Of a stretch of DNA of 64,000 nucleotides, positions 25,454 through 35,864 are shown in pieces. Position numbers and translations under genes: made by a program. This DNA comes from CAVTWH01 sp963850915. Its GTDB lineage: Bacteria; Actinomycetota; Actinomycetes; Mycobacteriales; Micromonosporaceae. The notes beneath the pieces are model-generated. The model saw only the letters and a list, made by a program, of their open reading frames with translations, was not told the origin of the DNA and searched no databases. Within the stretch, counting starts at the first letter, position 1; every line of letters begins with the position of its first letter. The stretch covers positions 247,703 to 311,702 of the forward strand of contig CAWKND010000012.1 of the NCBI GenBank assembly GCA_963850915.1, read 5' to 3'.

Positions 25454-27088
25454 ATGAGCGCGACCATGATCGTGAAGGGGCTCGCGGCCGGGCACGGGGA
25501 TCGGGCCCTGTTCGCGGATCTTGATCTGGTGGTCGCGCCTGGGGACGTGATCGGGCTGGTCGGGGTCAACGGGGCCGGTAAGTCAACGCTGCTGCGCATG
25601 CTCGCCGGGCTGGCCCGACCGGAGGCGGGTTCGATCCAGCTCAGCCCGCAGACGGCGGCCGTCGGGTACCTGCCGCAGGAGGCCGACCGGCTGGCCGGCG
25701 AGACGGTACGCGCGTTCCTCGGCCGGCGTACCGGCGTCACCGCCGCCCAGTTGGCGATGGATGCGGCTGCCGAGGCGATGGGGTACGGGGTCGCGGGTGC
25801 CGAGGCGGCCTACCCCGATCTGCTCGAGCACTGGCTGGCGCTGGGCGGCGCCGACCTCGACGAGCGGGCCGGCGAGGTGGCCGCCGACCTGGGCCTGGAC
25901 ATCGACCTCGATGCGTTGATGACCGGGCTGTCGGGTGGTCAGGCGGCCCGTGCCGGGATGGCGTCGCTGCTGCTCAGCCGGTACGACATCTTCCTGCTCG
26001 ACGAGCCGACCAACGACCTGGACCTGGCCGGGCTGGACCGGCTGGAGGAGTTCGTCCGCGGGCTGCGGGCCGGTACCGTCCTGGTCAGCCACGACCGCGA
26101 GTTCCTCGCCCGTACCGTCACCCGCGTCGTCGAGCTCGACCTGGCCCAGCAGCAGGTCCGTACGCATGGCGGCGGGTACGCGGCCTACCTCGAAGAGCGC
26201 GACGTGGCGCGGCGGCACGCGCGCGAGGAGTACGAGGAGTACGCCGACACCCGGGCCGGGCTGGAGGCGCGGGCGCGTACCCAGCGCGCGTGGATGGAGA
26301 AGGGGGTACGCAACGCCCGCCGCAAGGCCACCGACAACGACAAGCACGTGAAGGCGTTCCGCGGTGAGACGAGCGAGAAGCAGGCCGCCAAGGCGCGCCA
26401 GACCGACAAGCTGATCGAGCGGCTGGAGACGGTCGAGGAGCCCCGCAAAGAGTGGGAGCTGCGGATGGAGATCGCCGCCGCGCCCCGGGCCGGCGCCGTC
26501 GTGGCCACCCTCAGATCCGCCGTGGTACGCCGGGGCGACTTCACCCTCGGCCCCGTTGACCTGCAGATCGACTGGGCCGACCGGGTGGCGATCACCGGGG
26601 CCAACGGGTCGGGCAAGTCCACCCTGCTCGCGACGATGCTCGGCCGGCTGCCGGTGGACAGCGGGTACGCCGCGCTCGGGCCGGGCGTGGTGGTCGGCGA
26701 GGTGGATCAGGCGCGCGGGCTGTTCCTCGGCGACGAGGCACTGATCGACGCGTTCTGCGCCGCCTCGGGGCTGGAGCCGGCGCCCGCGCGTACCCTGCTG
26801 GCGAAGTTCGGGCTACGGGCGGCGCACGTACTGCGCTCGGCGGCCACCCTGTCGCCCGGCGAACGTACCCGGGCGGCGCTCGCGCTGCTCCAGGGTCGGG
26901 GCGTCAACCTGCTGGTACTCGACGAGCCGACGAACCACCTGGACCTGCCCGCCATCGAGCAGCTGGAGGCGGCGCTGGACGGGTACCCAGGAACGTTGTT
27001 GCTGGTCACCCACGATCGCCGGATGCTCGCCGCGGTCCGCACCAACCGGCATATCGAGGTCGCCAATGGCCAGGTCACGGCCGACTGA
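25454..27088 (+). CDS. ABC-F family ATPase
   Basis: This 544-residue protein has two ABC domains and no membrane helices. The first has Walker A GVNGAGKST, signature LSGGQAARAG and Walker B FLLDEPTNDLDL. The second has GANGSGKST, LSPGERTRAAL and LVLDEPTNHLDL. The ~80-residue linker is charged and helical (EEYEEYADTRAGLEARARTQRAW), as in ABC-F proteins that act on the ribosome. Some ABC-F members give macrolide or other antibiotic resistance, while others tune translation. Which applies here cannot be told. All five Val GTA codons in the gene are followed by C (see the GTAC finding). Confidence 0.9.
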   Translation: MSATMIVKGLAAGHGDRALFADLDLVVAPGDVIGLVGVNGAGKSTLLRMLAGLARPEAGSIQLSPQTAAVGYLPQEADRLAGETVRAFLGRRTGVTAAQLAMDAAAEAMGYGVAGAEAAYPDLLEHWLALGGADLDERAGEVAADLGLDIDLDALMTGLSGGQAARAGMASLLLSRYDIFLLDEPTNDLDLAGLDRLEEFVRGLRAGTVLVSHDREFLARTVTRVVELDLAQQQVRTHGGGYAAYLEERDVARRHAREEYEEYADTRAGLEARARTQRAWMEKGVRNARRKATDNDKHVKAFRGETSEKQAAKARQTDKLIERLETVEEPRKEWELRMEIAAAPRAGAVVATLRSAVVRRGDFTLGPVDLQIDWADRVAITGANGSGKSTLLATMLGRLPVDSGYAALGPGVVVGEVDQARGLFLGDEALIDAFCAASGLEPAPARTLLAKFGLRAAHVLRSAATLSPGERTRAALALLQGRGVNLLVLDEPTNHLDLPAIEQLEAALDGYPGTLLLVTHDRRMLAAVRTNRHIEVANGQVTAD

Positions 27089-27091
27089 CCG

Positions 27092-27367
27092 TTATTTGCG
27101 GTCGTCGTCCTCGTCGCCGGCCAGAGCGGCACGCAGCTTCGCCTTCTCCGCCTTCGACTTGGCCACCGAGCCGTCGATGTAGCCGATCATCTCGTTCCGC
27201 CACTTCTTGAGCAGCAGGAACTGCAGCCCGAACGAGGCGATGATGGCGACCATCAACTTCACCAGGAGACCAATTCCGGGTACCAGCAGCAGCGCCCCGA
27301 ACACCAGCACGAACAGGCCGACGCGGCCGAGCGTGTACTTCACCGTCGGGGGAATCACCGTCGTCAC
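27092..27367 (-). CDS. DUF4229 membrane protein
   Basis: This 91-residue protein has two hydrophobic helices (LGRVGLFVLVFGALLLVPGIG and LVKLMVAIIASFGLQFLLL). A basic/acidic C-terminal tail (KSKAEKAKLRAALAGDEDDD) is predicted to lie in the cytoplasm. It fits the actinobacterial DUF4229 family, often found near menaquinone genes, and mqnE is two genes away here. Its ATG overlaps the upstream gene by four bases. The function is unknown. It ends three bases from the convergent ABC-F gene. Confidence 0.8.
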   Translation of the reverse strand: MTTVIPPTVKYTLGRVGLFVLVFGALLLVPGIGLLVKLMVAIIASFGLQFLLLKKWRNEMIGYIDGSVAKSKAEKAKLRAALAGDEDDDRK

Positions 27368-27951
27368 CTCTCACCGGTGCGGCGGGCCACCCACCGGACA
27401 CCGAAATACCACAGGATCGCGTAGGCCAGCGCCGCCACGGCGACGCCGACGAACCCACTGACCAGCTTAGGCAGGGCGCTGATCAGCCCAGCGGTGGCCA
27501 GCCCCATGGCGGCACCGACCACCGCGGCGAGGATAGCCACGGCCCCCCGGGCCGGTACCGGCCGCCACGCCCGGTACTCCTCGGCGAACAGCCACACCGC
27601 GAGTACCCCCGCGATCCATCCCGAGGTGTGCCCGAAGCCGGTACCGAGCGCCGCCCCGATCCCGTCGACCACGAGCAGGATCGCCATCGCCGCCACCAGC
27701 CAGACGATCACGCCGACCAGCAGGTCGGGCAGCGTGTCCACCCGCCCGGCCGCGTCCCGGTGCGGGAACTTCAGCTTGTTCGACGCCGCCCCTGGCTGGG
27801 CGTCGGGTGGAGCGGCCGGCTCGGCACGGCGCGCCGGTTCCGGATCGGGCCGGGTTCCGGATCGGGCCGGATTGCCGGATCGGGCCGGGTTGCCCGGGCG
27901 GGACGGATCGTCGCGGCGCGGGCGGTCGGCGGAGGAGTCGTTGCGGGCCAT
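27364..27951 (-). CDS. multi-pass membrane protein, hypothetical
   Basis: This 195-residue protein has a disordered N-terminus rich in Arg, Pro, Asp and Ser, with a repeated NPARSG motif. Four or more membrane helices follow from about residue 75 (LPDLLVGVIVWLVAAMAILLV to VGVAVAALAYAILWYFGV). No known domain was recognised. It lies between mqnE and the DUF4229 gene with tight spacing, so a link to quinone or membrane-lipid metabolism is possible but unproved. The open frame begins at 27990, but the ATG at 27951 is the likelier start. Confidence 0.72.
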   Translation of the reverse strand: MARNDSSADRPRRDDPSRPGNPARSGNPARSGTRPDPEPARRAEPAAPPDAQPGAASNKLKFPHRDAAGRVDTLPDLLVGVIVWLVAAMAILLVVDGIGAALGTGFGHTSGWIAGVLAVWLFAEEYRAWRPVPARGAVAILAAVVGAAMGLATAGLISALPKLVSGFVGVAVAALAYAILWYFGVRWVARRTGER

Positions 27952-27961
27952 CGGGGAGTCG

Positions 27962-29131
27962 TCAGGCCCAGACCTGCTGGGGCTCCGCACGCCGCTCGGC
28001 GAGCGGGGTCGGGCGGTCGTACTCGCGGACGACCTCGTACCGGGTGTTGCGCTCGACCGGCTGGAAACCGGCGTCCCAGATCAGGTTCAGCAGGTCGTCC
28101 CGGTGCATGGTGTGCGGCGTGCCGTACTCGTCCGCGTCATGCGTGATCTTGTACTCGACCACCGAGCCGTCCAGGTCGTCGACGCCGAAGTTCAGCGACA
28201 ACTGGGCGACCGAGAGCCCGTGCATGACCCAGAAGCACTTCACGTGCGGCACGTTGTCGAAGAGCAGCCGGGACACCGCGAAGGTCTTCAGTGACTCGGC
28301 CGGCGCCGCCATCGTGGTCTTCGCCTGGATCCGGTTGCGTACCTTGCCGTCCGCCGCGTCCACGAAGTCGTGCTGGTAGCGCAGCGGGATGAAGACCTGG
28401 AAGCCGCCCGTCTCGTCCTGCAGCTCACGCAGCCGCAGTACGTGGTCCACCCGGTGCCGGGGCTCCTCGATGTGGCCGTACAGCATGGTGCTCGGGGTCT
28501 TCATGCCCTTGCTGTGTGCCAGCCGGTGGATGCGTGACCAGTCCTCCCAGTGGGTGGCGTGGTCGACGATCTGCTCGCGGATCTCCCAGTCGAAGATCTC
28601 CGCGCCGCCGCCGGTCAGCGAGGCCAGGCCGGCATCCATCAGCTCGTCCAGGATCTCGTCGGCCGGCAGGCCGGAGATCTTCTCGAACCACTGGATCTCG
28701 GTGGCGGTGAAGCACTTCAGCGACACCTCGGGCAGCGCGGCCTTCAGCTCGCGCAGTACCCGGGGGTAGTACTTCCACGGCAGCGTCGGGTGCAGGCCGT
28801 TGACGATGTGCAGTTCGGTGAGCTGCTCGTCGCGCATCTCCAGGGCCTTGGCGACGGCCTCCTCGACCCGCATCGTGTACGCCGACTTCTCGCCCGGCTT
28901 GCGCTGGAAGGAGCAGTACGCGCAGGAGGCGGAGCAGACATTGGTCAGGTTGAGGTGCCGGTTGACGTTGAACATCACCCGGTCGCCGTTGAGTTCGGTG
29001 CGCTTGTGGTGGGCCAGCCGGCCCAGCCAGGCCAGGTCGTCGCTGGTGTAGAGGGCCTCGCCGTCGGCCCGGGTCAGCCGCTCGCCCGCGTAGACCTTGG
29101 CTTCCAGTTCGCGCTTCAAACCTGCGTCCAC
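27962..29131 (-). CDS. mqnE: aminofutalosine synthase MqnE
   Basis: This 389-residue radical SAM enzyme joins 3-enolpyruvylbenzoate to SAM-derived adenosine to give aminodeoxyfutalosine, in the cytoplasm. The cluster motif CxxxCxxC is at Cys66, Cys70 and Cys73 (CSASCAYC). Family motifs VNGLHPTLPWKYY, SLTGGGAEIF and SLNFGVDDLDG are present. The GTG start is preceded by GGAAAGG. It leads a probable operon with two small membrane proteins and is divergent from an NlpC/P60 gene. Confidence 0.93.
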   Translation of the reverse strand: MDAGLKRELEAKVYAGERLTRADGEALYTSDDLAWLGRLAHHKRTELNGDRVMFNVNRHLNLTNVCSASCAYCSFQRKPGEKSAYTMRVEEAVAKALEMRDEQLTELHIVNGLHPTLPWKYYPRVLRELKAALPEVSLKCFTATEIQWFEKISGLPADEILDELMDAGLASLTGGGAEIFDWEIREQIVDHATHWEDWSRIHRLAHSKGMKTPSTMLYGHIEEPRHRVDHVLRLRELQDETGGFQVFIPLRYQHDFVDAADGKVRNRIQAKTTMAAPAESLKTFAVSRLLFDNVPHVKCFWVMHGLSVAQLSLNFGVDDLDGSVVEYKITHDADEYGTPHTMHRDDLLNLIWDAGFQPVERNTRYEVVREYDRPTPLAERRAEPQQVWA

Positions 29132-29290
29132 GCCGCCACCTTTCCGTACCGGCGGGGGTGCCCGCCTGCTCCCGAGGGTACGTCGACCCCTTGTTCATCC
29201 CGCCGTCGGGCTACAGGGGGTGGCAGGTATTGCGCGAGTGACGTAGAAAGGCCGGTGGGGCAGGAGCGCACAGCGAGGGTACGGAGAGCG

Positions 29291-30784
29291 ATGGACGTTC
29301 GGGGATCGCGGGCAACGACGGCGGTGCGTACCCGGCCGGCGGTCGTGGTGGCTGTCGTGTGCTCAGTGGTGTGCCTGCTGGTACCCCGCCCGGCGTACGC
29401 CGCCCCGGCGGCGCCCGTCCCGGCCGCGCCGGTAGCGACTGCCAGCCCCAGCGGGGGTACCACCATCCCCGACTCCGGCTCCGTCCCGTTCAGTACCGAC
29501 ACCAGCCCCACCACGGTCGCCACCGACATCGGTCCACTGGCCGCCCAGATCACCACCGAACGAAATGCTGTCGCGCTGCTCAACGAGCAGGTCAACGCGA
29601 TGGACGACGACATAGCGGCGGCCAACCAGGCGATGGCCGACGCGTACGCGGCGTGGAGCAGCGCGCAGGCCGCCTCGGTGAAGGCGCAGCAGGATGCCGC
29701 CAACGCGGCCAGCCAGGCCTACCAGGACGCCGACTCGATGGGGCCGCTGGACACGCTCTCCGACGATCTCAGTGGACTCGGCGCACTCGCCCCCGGCCTG
29801 GGCAGCGTCGTACCGGTCACACCGCCCGACCCGAAGGTACTCGCCGCCGCCGCTGCCGCCGCCGCCCAACAGGAGCAGGTCACCTTCGCCGCGTACCACG
29901 TCGCCCAGCTCACCGCGCAGGCTCTGACCGCTCAGCAGGACACCCTCAAAGCCGGCCGGGACCAGCGCAATGCGGCCCTGCTCGACCTGATCTCCCGCAA
30001 CCAGGCAGCAGCGGCCGCCGCCGACGCGGTGGAGGCGGCACGCAGTGCGGCGCTCGCCGGGCAGTACGCCGCCGGCAGCAACATCAAGGGGCAGGTCGCC
30101 AACCCGAAGGCGCTGGCTGCGCTGGCCTTCGCGGTCAACCAGCTCGGCAAGCCCTACGTGTGGGGCGCCGAGGGGCCGAACTCGTACGACTGCTCCGGCC
30201 TGGTCTACGCCGCCTACCGCTCGGTCGGCGCCAACCTGCCCCGGGTGGCCCGCGACCAGCAGCACGCGCTCACCCCGATCCCGGCCAGCGAACTGCTCCC
30301 CGGCGACCTGATCTTCTTCAACCCGACCAGCCAGACCGACTGGACCACCGTCTCGCACGTGGGCATCTACTACGGCAACAACCAGATGGTCGAGGCGCCC
30401 ACCTTCGGACAGTCGGTCAAGATCGCCCCGGTCTGGTGGTCGGCGTACTTCTCCGCGGCCCGGGTCTACCCGGCGGTACCCGGCCCGACCGCCTCCCCGA
30501 CGCCATCTCCGACCGGCTCGTCCGCCTCGCCAACGCCCAGTCCGAGCGGGTCCGCGTCGCCGTCGCCGTCGCCGTCCGGCTCCGGGTCGCCGTCGCCCTC
30601 GGGCTCCGCGTCACCGACGCCGTCGCAGTCCGGCTCCCCGTCGCCGAGCGCGCCGCCCACCACCCCACCGGCGACGCCGAACGTACCGGCCGGTGGTTCG
30701 CCGACGCCGACGCCAGCGGTGAGCAAGTCGGCCAGCGCGGGTAAATCGACCAGTCCGGCTGCCTCACCCTCCGCGTCCGGCTGA
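29291..30784 (+). CDS. secreted NlpC/P60 peptidoglycan endopeptidase
   Basis: This 497-residue exported protein has a signal peptide (AVVVAVVCSVVCLLVPRPAYA). A coiled-coil N-terminal half (LAAQITTERNAVALLNEQVNAMDDDIAAANQ) is of the RipA type. A C40 peptidase domain follows, with catalytic Cys in YDCSGLVYAAYR and His in VSHVGIYYG. The C-terminal ~110 residues are a Ser/Pro/Thr repeat tail of SPSPSGS type. It would cut stem peptides during growth or division, with the coiled coil keeping it inactive until bound by a partner. The tail may span the wall. The ATG at 29291 has GGAG upstream. Confidence 0.87.
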   Translation: MDVRGSRATTAVRTRPAVVVAVVCSVVCLLVPRPAYAAPAAPVPAAPVATASPSGGTTIPDSGSVPFSTDTSPTTVATDIGPLAAQITTERNAVALLNEQVNAMDDDIAAANQAMADAYAAWSSAQAASVKAQQDAANAASQAYQDADSMGPLDTLSDDLSGLGALAPGLGSVVPVTPPDPKVLAAAAAAAAQQEQVTFAAYHVAQLTAQALTAQQDTLKAGRDQRNAALLDLISRNQAAAAAADAVEAARSAALAGQYAAGSNIKGQVANPKALAALAFAVNQLGKPYVWGAEGPNSYDCSGLVYAAYRSVGANLPRVARDQQHALTPIPASELLPGDLIFFNPTSQTDWTTVSHVGIYYGNNQMVEAPTFGQSVKIAPVWWSAYFSAARVYPAVPGPTASPTPSPTGSSASPTPSPSGSASPSPSPSGSGSPSPSGSASPTPSQSGSPSPSAPPTTPPATPNVPAGGSPTPTPAVSKSASAGKSTSPAASPSASG

Positions 30785-30967
30785 CCCCGAGGCGTATCGA
30801 TACGGTGCGAGCCGTTGTGCGCCAAGGTTTCCAGCCATGGGTACCGCCACGCACACGCGCGCTGACCACGCCGGAAGCCGTGCTGTCTGGCGCTCCCCGC
30901 ACTGTGCTGTCTGGACGGAATGTGGCACGGTGAACGGCGAACCGAAACAGCACGCGTTGGAGGCGGC

Positions 30968-33900
30968 ATGGACGACAGCTCCCGCTACCGTGAGGTGCCG
31001 GCCGCTGCCGGGCCACCCGGAGCGGTACCGCCCGACGGGTACGGTCCGGACGACCTGCCGCCGCTGCCCGAGCCCCCGCCGGTCGGAGCTGAACTGCCCG
31101 ACTACCCGGGCGACTACCCGGGCGACGGCGACTCTGACGACGAGCCCTTCGAGATGCCGGCGCCACCCGCGACCGGCGCACTCTGGGCCAGCGGCGCCGG
31201 GCCGCTGTTCGACCCGGTACCCCCACCCCCGGTAGTGCCGGTACCGCCGCTGCCCCAGCGCCGTCCGTCCGCCTCGTTCCCGCCAGCAGACGAGTTCCCA
31301 CCGGCAGACTCGTTCCCGCCAGGAGACTCGGCGCCCGACTTCGGCCGGTCCCGGTCGGCCGAGTTCGAGCCGCCGCCCGCGCCGTTCGCGCCGCCCAGTG
31401 CCTCGCCGTTCGCCGTACCGCCGGTACGCCCGGTTTTCGAGCGCCCGGCGCCCGCCGCGTACCCACCACCCGCGGAGCGGCCGGCCAGCGACCTTTCCGG
31501 CGCGTTCGGGCGCCCGTCCTCGGGCGGCTACGACCAGCCCGCAACCCCCGGGTACGACCGCCCGGCCGCCTCGCGCTTTGACCAGCGAGCCACGGCCGAC
31601 CGGCCTTCTGACGGCGGGTTCGCCCCGTCCGCCGCCAATTTCGGCTGGTCGCCCACGCCACCCCCACCACCCGCCTACCCCCGGCCGGACGCGGCGGAGC
31701 CCGCGCCGCCGTCGGCCGTCGAACCGCCCAGCCCGGCGCCGTCAGACGCTCGGGCATCGTCGCCGTTCGAGCCGCCCCGGGCATCCGGATTCGACGCTCC
31801 GTCGGCATTCGAGCCGCCGAGCCCGGCGCCGTTCGACGCTCCGGCACCGTCGGCGTTCGAGCCACCCCCGCCGTCCAGGTTCGACGCCGCACCGTTGGCA
31901 TTCGAGCCACCGCGCCCGTCCGCCTTCGAGCCACCACCAGCATTCGAGCCGCCCCGGGCGTCCGCGTTCGAGCCGCCGCCCGCGTTCGAGCCGCCGCCCG
32001 TGTTCGAGTCGCCGCGGGCGTCTGGATCCGAGGCTGTGCCGCCCGCCGTCGAGGCGCCCTGGGCGTCCGGGTTCGGCGCCCCGGCAGGGGGCTTCGAGCC
32101 GCCGAAAGCCGCGGTCTACGGCTCTCCGGCCGAGCCGGCCGAGGCGCGGGACGTGTGGGGCTCGCCCACCCGGCCACCAGCCGCTCCCGACCTGCCCGCC
32201 AGCAGCGCGCCCGCCACCAACCTGTGGAGCCCGCCGTATGCGAGCGCGGCCACCCCCGACACGCCCGCCGAGCCGATGAGCCCGGTTCCGGCAGCCGCTC
32301 ACCGGCCGGCCAACCGCCAGGAGCCCGCGAGCCTTCAAGAGCCGGCGAGCCGTCAAGAGCCGGCCAGTGTTCAGAGTCGGCCAGTGTTCAGGAGTCGGCC
32401 AATGCCGGGCCCGCAGCGCCGGCCAGCTCCGGAGCGGTCGCCCGGGTGGCGGTACCGCAGGCCGTCGCGGAGCCGCCAGCCGACCTGAAGCCGCTGCGTA
32501 CCGCCGGAAGTACCTACCGCTCCGGCACCTTCATCGACGACGACCAGCCCGGCTCTGCGCCGCCCGCGCCGGCCGCCAGCAGCGTGTTGCCGGATTCCCT
32601 GGTCAGTGGCGCGATCCCCGCCCAGCGCGCGGGTACCGACGCGCCGTTCCGGCGCCCCCGTAACGGCGCCGAGTCGGCCTGGGCCGCGTTCGCCCAGCCC
32701 TGGCTGGAGGAGGAGAACGCCGAGCCCGGCTCCGGCACGCCCGCCGAACCAGCCGGTGGCCCGTCGTCCGGCGCCGAGGCCCCGTCGTTCGGCGAGCCAC
32801 CGTCCGCCGGCGCACCCGGGTACGGCGCGGATGCCGCCGAGCGCCCAGCCGTTATCCCCGACTTTTCGCCGAATCGTCCGGCTCCTGGCGCCCCGGTACC
32901 CGCAGTCAACCCGACCTCGGGCGGTGGCTACGGCGCGGTCTCCAGCGCGGCCGCGGTCCAGCCGGTCAGCGATGCGGGACCGGCACGCCCGGTCAGCGGT
33001 GCCGGCCCGCTGCCCGCCGCGGAGCCCATGGGGGTACCCGCAGGCAGCGCCCGTGCCTCGGTCAGCGTGCCGGGTACCCCGGTGAGCGCGGCTGAAGTGG
33101 CGGCGATCCTCGCAGCCCGCTCCGGTACGCCCGGCGCAGGTGTGTACCGCTCGCTCGGCGTGGACAGCTCGGCACCGCTGCCCGAACCGCCCGAGCCACC
33201 GGTACCCCCGATGCCTCCTGTCCCACCGGCTCCCCCCGCACCGGAGCCGCTGCCGACGCCGTTCCCGCCACCACCGCCGACGCCACCCGCTCCGCCGGTC
33301 CCGCCGCCACCGCCCAGCCCGGTACCCCCGTTCCCGCCGCCGCAGGCGCCCGGCTACCCACCCGCCGGCCAGTACCCCTACCCGCCCGCACCCGGCTACC
33401 CGCCGCCCGGCGCCGCATCCAGCTACCCGCCCCCTGGCGGAGCGCCCGGCTACCCGCCGTCGCCGAGTCAGCCGGCCGCAGCCGGTCCGCCGGTCGTACC
33501 CGCCGCCGCGCTGCCGTCCTGGCCACCGGCGACCAACCCGACCGGTACCAGCTACCAGTCACCGCCATCGGCACCGACCTCCGGCGGCCCGTACCCACCG
33601 CCCGGACCGGCGCCCCTTCCGGCTGAGCCCATCCCACCCGCCGCGCCGCCCGTGGGTCCGCCACCACCTCCGCCCGCACCGGCACAGGCGGCTGGCGGCT
33701 ACCCCGCGTTCCCCGGCCAGTACCCGCCACCACCGGCTGCCGAGTACCCGCCCCCCGGCGAGTACCAGCCCGGTGCGCCGGCGGCATTCCAGCCCCCCGC
33801 GTACCCGCCACCGCCCGCCGCGTACCAGTCGCCGCAGGTACCGGCCGCGCCGCCCAGCGCCTGGCAGCCACCGGCACAGGCACAGCCACCCGGAGCCGCG

Positions 33901-34503
33901 CAGCCGCCGTGGCAACCAGGCCCGCCACCCCCACCGTGGCAACCGGGCGCACAGCAGCCAGACCCTGCCCAGCAGCCCGGCCCAGCCCGGCCGACCGACC
34001 AGCAGCCCGGCGGCCAGCCGTGGAACCAGCAGCCGTGGAACCAGCAGCCGTGGAACCAGCAGCCGGGGAGCCAGCAGTCGGGGCCACCGCAGGTCGGCTG
34101 GCACCCGGGCGGTCAGCAGCCGGGCGATCCACCCGCCGACGGGCACCAGGGCGGGTACCCGCAGGCCGGCGGCCAACCGGCGGCCGGTACCCCGGCACCC
34201 GAGTGGACACGCAGCTCAGCTCCGCCCGGCACCGTCTACGGCAGTAGGTCCAGCGCGGGGGAGGACGTCCCGCCGGGGCAGCTGTGGCCCGGTCAGCAGG
34301 AGGGGGCAGGTAACGTGACGGGCGATGCGCTCGATCCCGGTACCGGCTCGCTGACCGGGCACATCCTCCGTCAGGGACACCCGGACCCGAGGCGCGGCGA
34401 CGGCCACGGCCGGCACGGCGTCAAGATCGCACTCGGCGTGCTCGGCGCGCTGGTCATCCTCACTCTGATTGGCGCGGCCCTGTTCCTCACCGGCGTGCTG
34501 TAG
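30968..34503 (+). CDS. very long proline-rich single-pass membrane protein (frameshifted)
   Basis: Two frames form one protein of about 1,178 residues. The first runs from ATG 30968 (GGAGG five bases upstream) and contains FEPP/AFEPP repeats (~31750-32030). Near 32374 the frame must change: the repeat unit reads CAGAGTCGG once and CAGGAGTCGG next to it, so one G is missing. The second frame continues with Pro-, Gln-, Tyr-rich repeats (PPPPA, GYPPPG, WNQQP x3) and ends in a membrane helix (GVLGALVILTLIGAALFLTG) with almost no tail. Most of the protein is predicted to be disordered and cytoplasmic. No enzyme domain was seen. It follows the NlpC/P60 gene and may belong to the same cell-envelope process. 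Confidence 0.7.
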
Positions 34504-34527
34504 GCGGCGAGCCCACGGGCAGTTTCA

Positions 34528-34577
34528 TGATCACGTAAGAAAAGTGTTGCTATGACAACACCTTTCTTACGTGATCA
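34528..34577. terminator. 22-bp-stem hairpin between convergent genes
   Basis: Arms 34528-34549 and 34556-34577 (TGATCACGTAAGAAA...) pair at all but one position around a six-base loop. They lie between the stop codons of the proline-rich gene (+) and the aminotransferase gene (-). It is AT-richer than its surroundings. It probably ends transcription from both sides. Confidence 0.75.
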
Positions 34578-34629
34578 CGCGCGCTGCCGAGTGGAGCGCG
34601 ACGTGCGGCTGGAGCGGGGCGACGTGCGG

Positions 34630-35769
34630 CTACAGCGGTCGGCTGATGGCGAGCCGGTGTACCGCCTCGACGAGCAGGTCGGGGTGGGTGGCGAAGTTGA
34701 GCCGGACGAAGCCGCGGCCGGGCGTACCGAAGGTCGGGCCCGAGTTCACCGCGACCCGACCGCGCTCCAGGAAGACCGCCGCCGGGTCGTCGCCGAGCCC
34801 GAGCGCCCGGCAGTCCAGCCAGGCGAGGTAGGTGGCTTCGGGGAGGCGGTACCCGACCTCGGGCAGCTCCTTGGCGAGCAGCTCGCCCAGTAGCCGGCGG
34901 TTGTGGTCCAGCCCGACGAGCAGCTCGTCCAGCCAGGGGGTACCGGCACGGAACGCCGCCTCGGCGGCGAGTACCCCGAAGATGCCGGCGGCGAACGGGA
35001 CGGTCGGCGAGAACCGGTCGCGGTCGGCGAGCGCGTCCGGGCCGCTGACGATCAGTGCGGCTTTGAGCCCCGCGAGGTTCCACGCCTTGGACGCCGAGAC
35101 CAGGGCGAATGCGCGCCGGGCGGCGGGTGCGTCGAGGCTGAGAAACGGCGTGTGTACCACCCCCGGGTACACCAGCGGCGAGTGGATCTCGTCCACCACC
35201 ACCCGTACCCCGTACCGCTCCGCGAGTACCGCGACCACGAGCAGCTCGGCGCGGCTCCACACGGTACCGGTGGGATTGTGTGGGTTGCACAGCAGCAGCA
35301 CGTCGGCGCCGGCGGCGAACGCCTCCTCCAGCGCGACCGGATCCAGCCGGAAGTCGGGGCCTATCGGCACCGGCACCACCTCCCGCCCGATGTCGGCCAG
35401 GAACGCGAAGAACGGCGGGTAGACCGGCGTGGTGACGACCACCTTCGCACCCGGCCGGGTGATCGCCTCCAGGATCGCCACCACGCCCTGCATCACGTCG
35501 GCGACCAGGTTCATCGCGGCCGGTTCGGGGCGCCAGCCGAAGCGCGCGGCGGCGAAGTCGGCGTACGCCTCGGTCAGCCCACCCAGGTAGGGGTATCCGG
35601 TATCCCCGTTCGCCACCGCCTCGGCGAGTACGGCGCGGATTGGCTCCGCCAGCGGCGTGTCCATCTCGGCGATCCACACCGGCAGTACGTCCGGGTCGTA
35701 CTCGTGCCACTTGAGGCTGCGCCGCTGCCGGAGCTGGACCGGCGAGTACGCGAGGAGCGGATTGGCCAC
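34630..35769 (-). CDS. MalY/PatB-type PLP-dependent aminotransferase (C-S lyase)
   Basis: This ~379-residue fold-type I enzyme has family features LPVWIAEMDTPLAEPI, CNPHNPTGTVW and VVVDEIHSPLVYPG. The PLP lysine is in SASKAWNLAGLK. The MalY/PatB subgroup generally cleaves cystathionine or other C-S bonds. An aminotransferase role is also possible. I start at the GTG at 35769, which has AAGGGG five bases upstream and gives the usual VANPL opening. The frame is open to 35865. Confidence 0.85.
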   Translation of the reverse strand: MANPLLAYSPVQLRQRRSLKWHEYDPDVLPVWIAEMDTPLAEPIRAVLAEAVANGDTGYPYLGGLTEAYADFAAARFGWRPEPAAMNLVADVMQGVVAILEAITRPGAKVVVTTPVYPPFFAFLADIGREVVPVPIGPDFRLDPVALEEAFAAGADVLLLCNPHNPTGTVWSRAELLVVAVLAERYGVRVVVDEIHSPLVYPGVVHTPFLSLDAPAARRAFALVSASKAWNLAGLKAALIVSGPDALADRDRFSPTVPFAAGIFGVLAAEAAFRAGTPWLDELLVGLDHNRRLLGELLAKELPEVGYRLPEATYLAWLDCRALGLGDDPAAVFLERGRVAVNSGPTFGTPGRGFVRLNFATHPDLLVEAVHRLAISRPL

Positions 35770-35864
35770 AGCCGCCCCTTCCGTCCCATGCGTCACGGGT
35801 AATGCCGACGCCAGCTGGTGACCCCGGACACCGTTCGCCGGATCGTGGCTGGCTATCCCGTACA

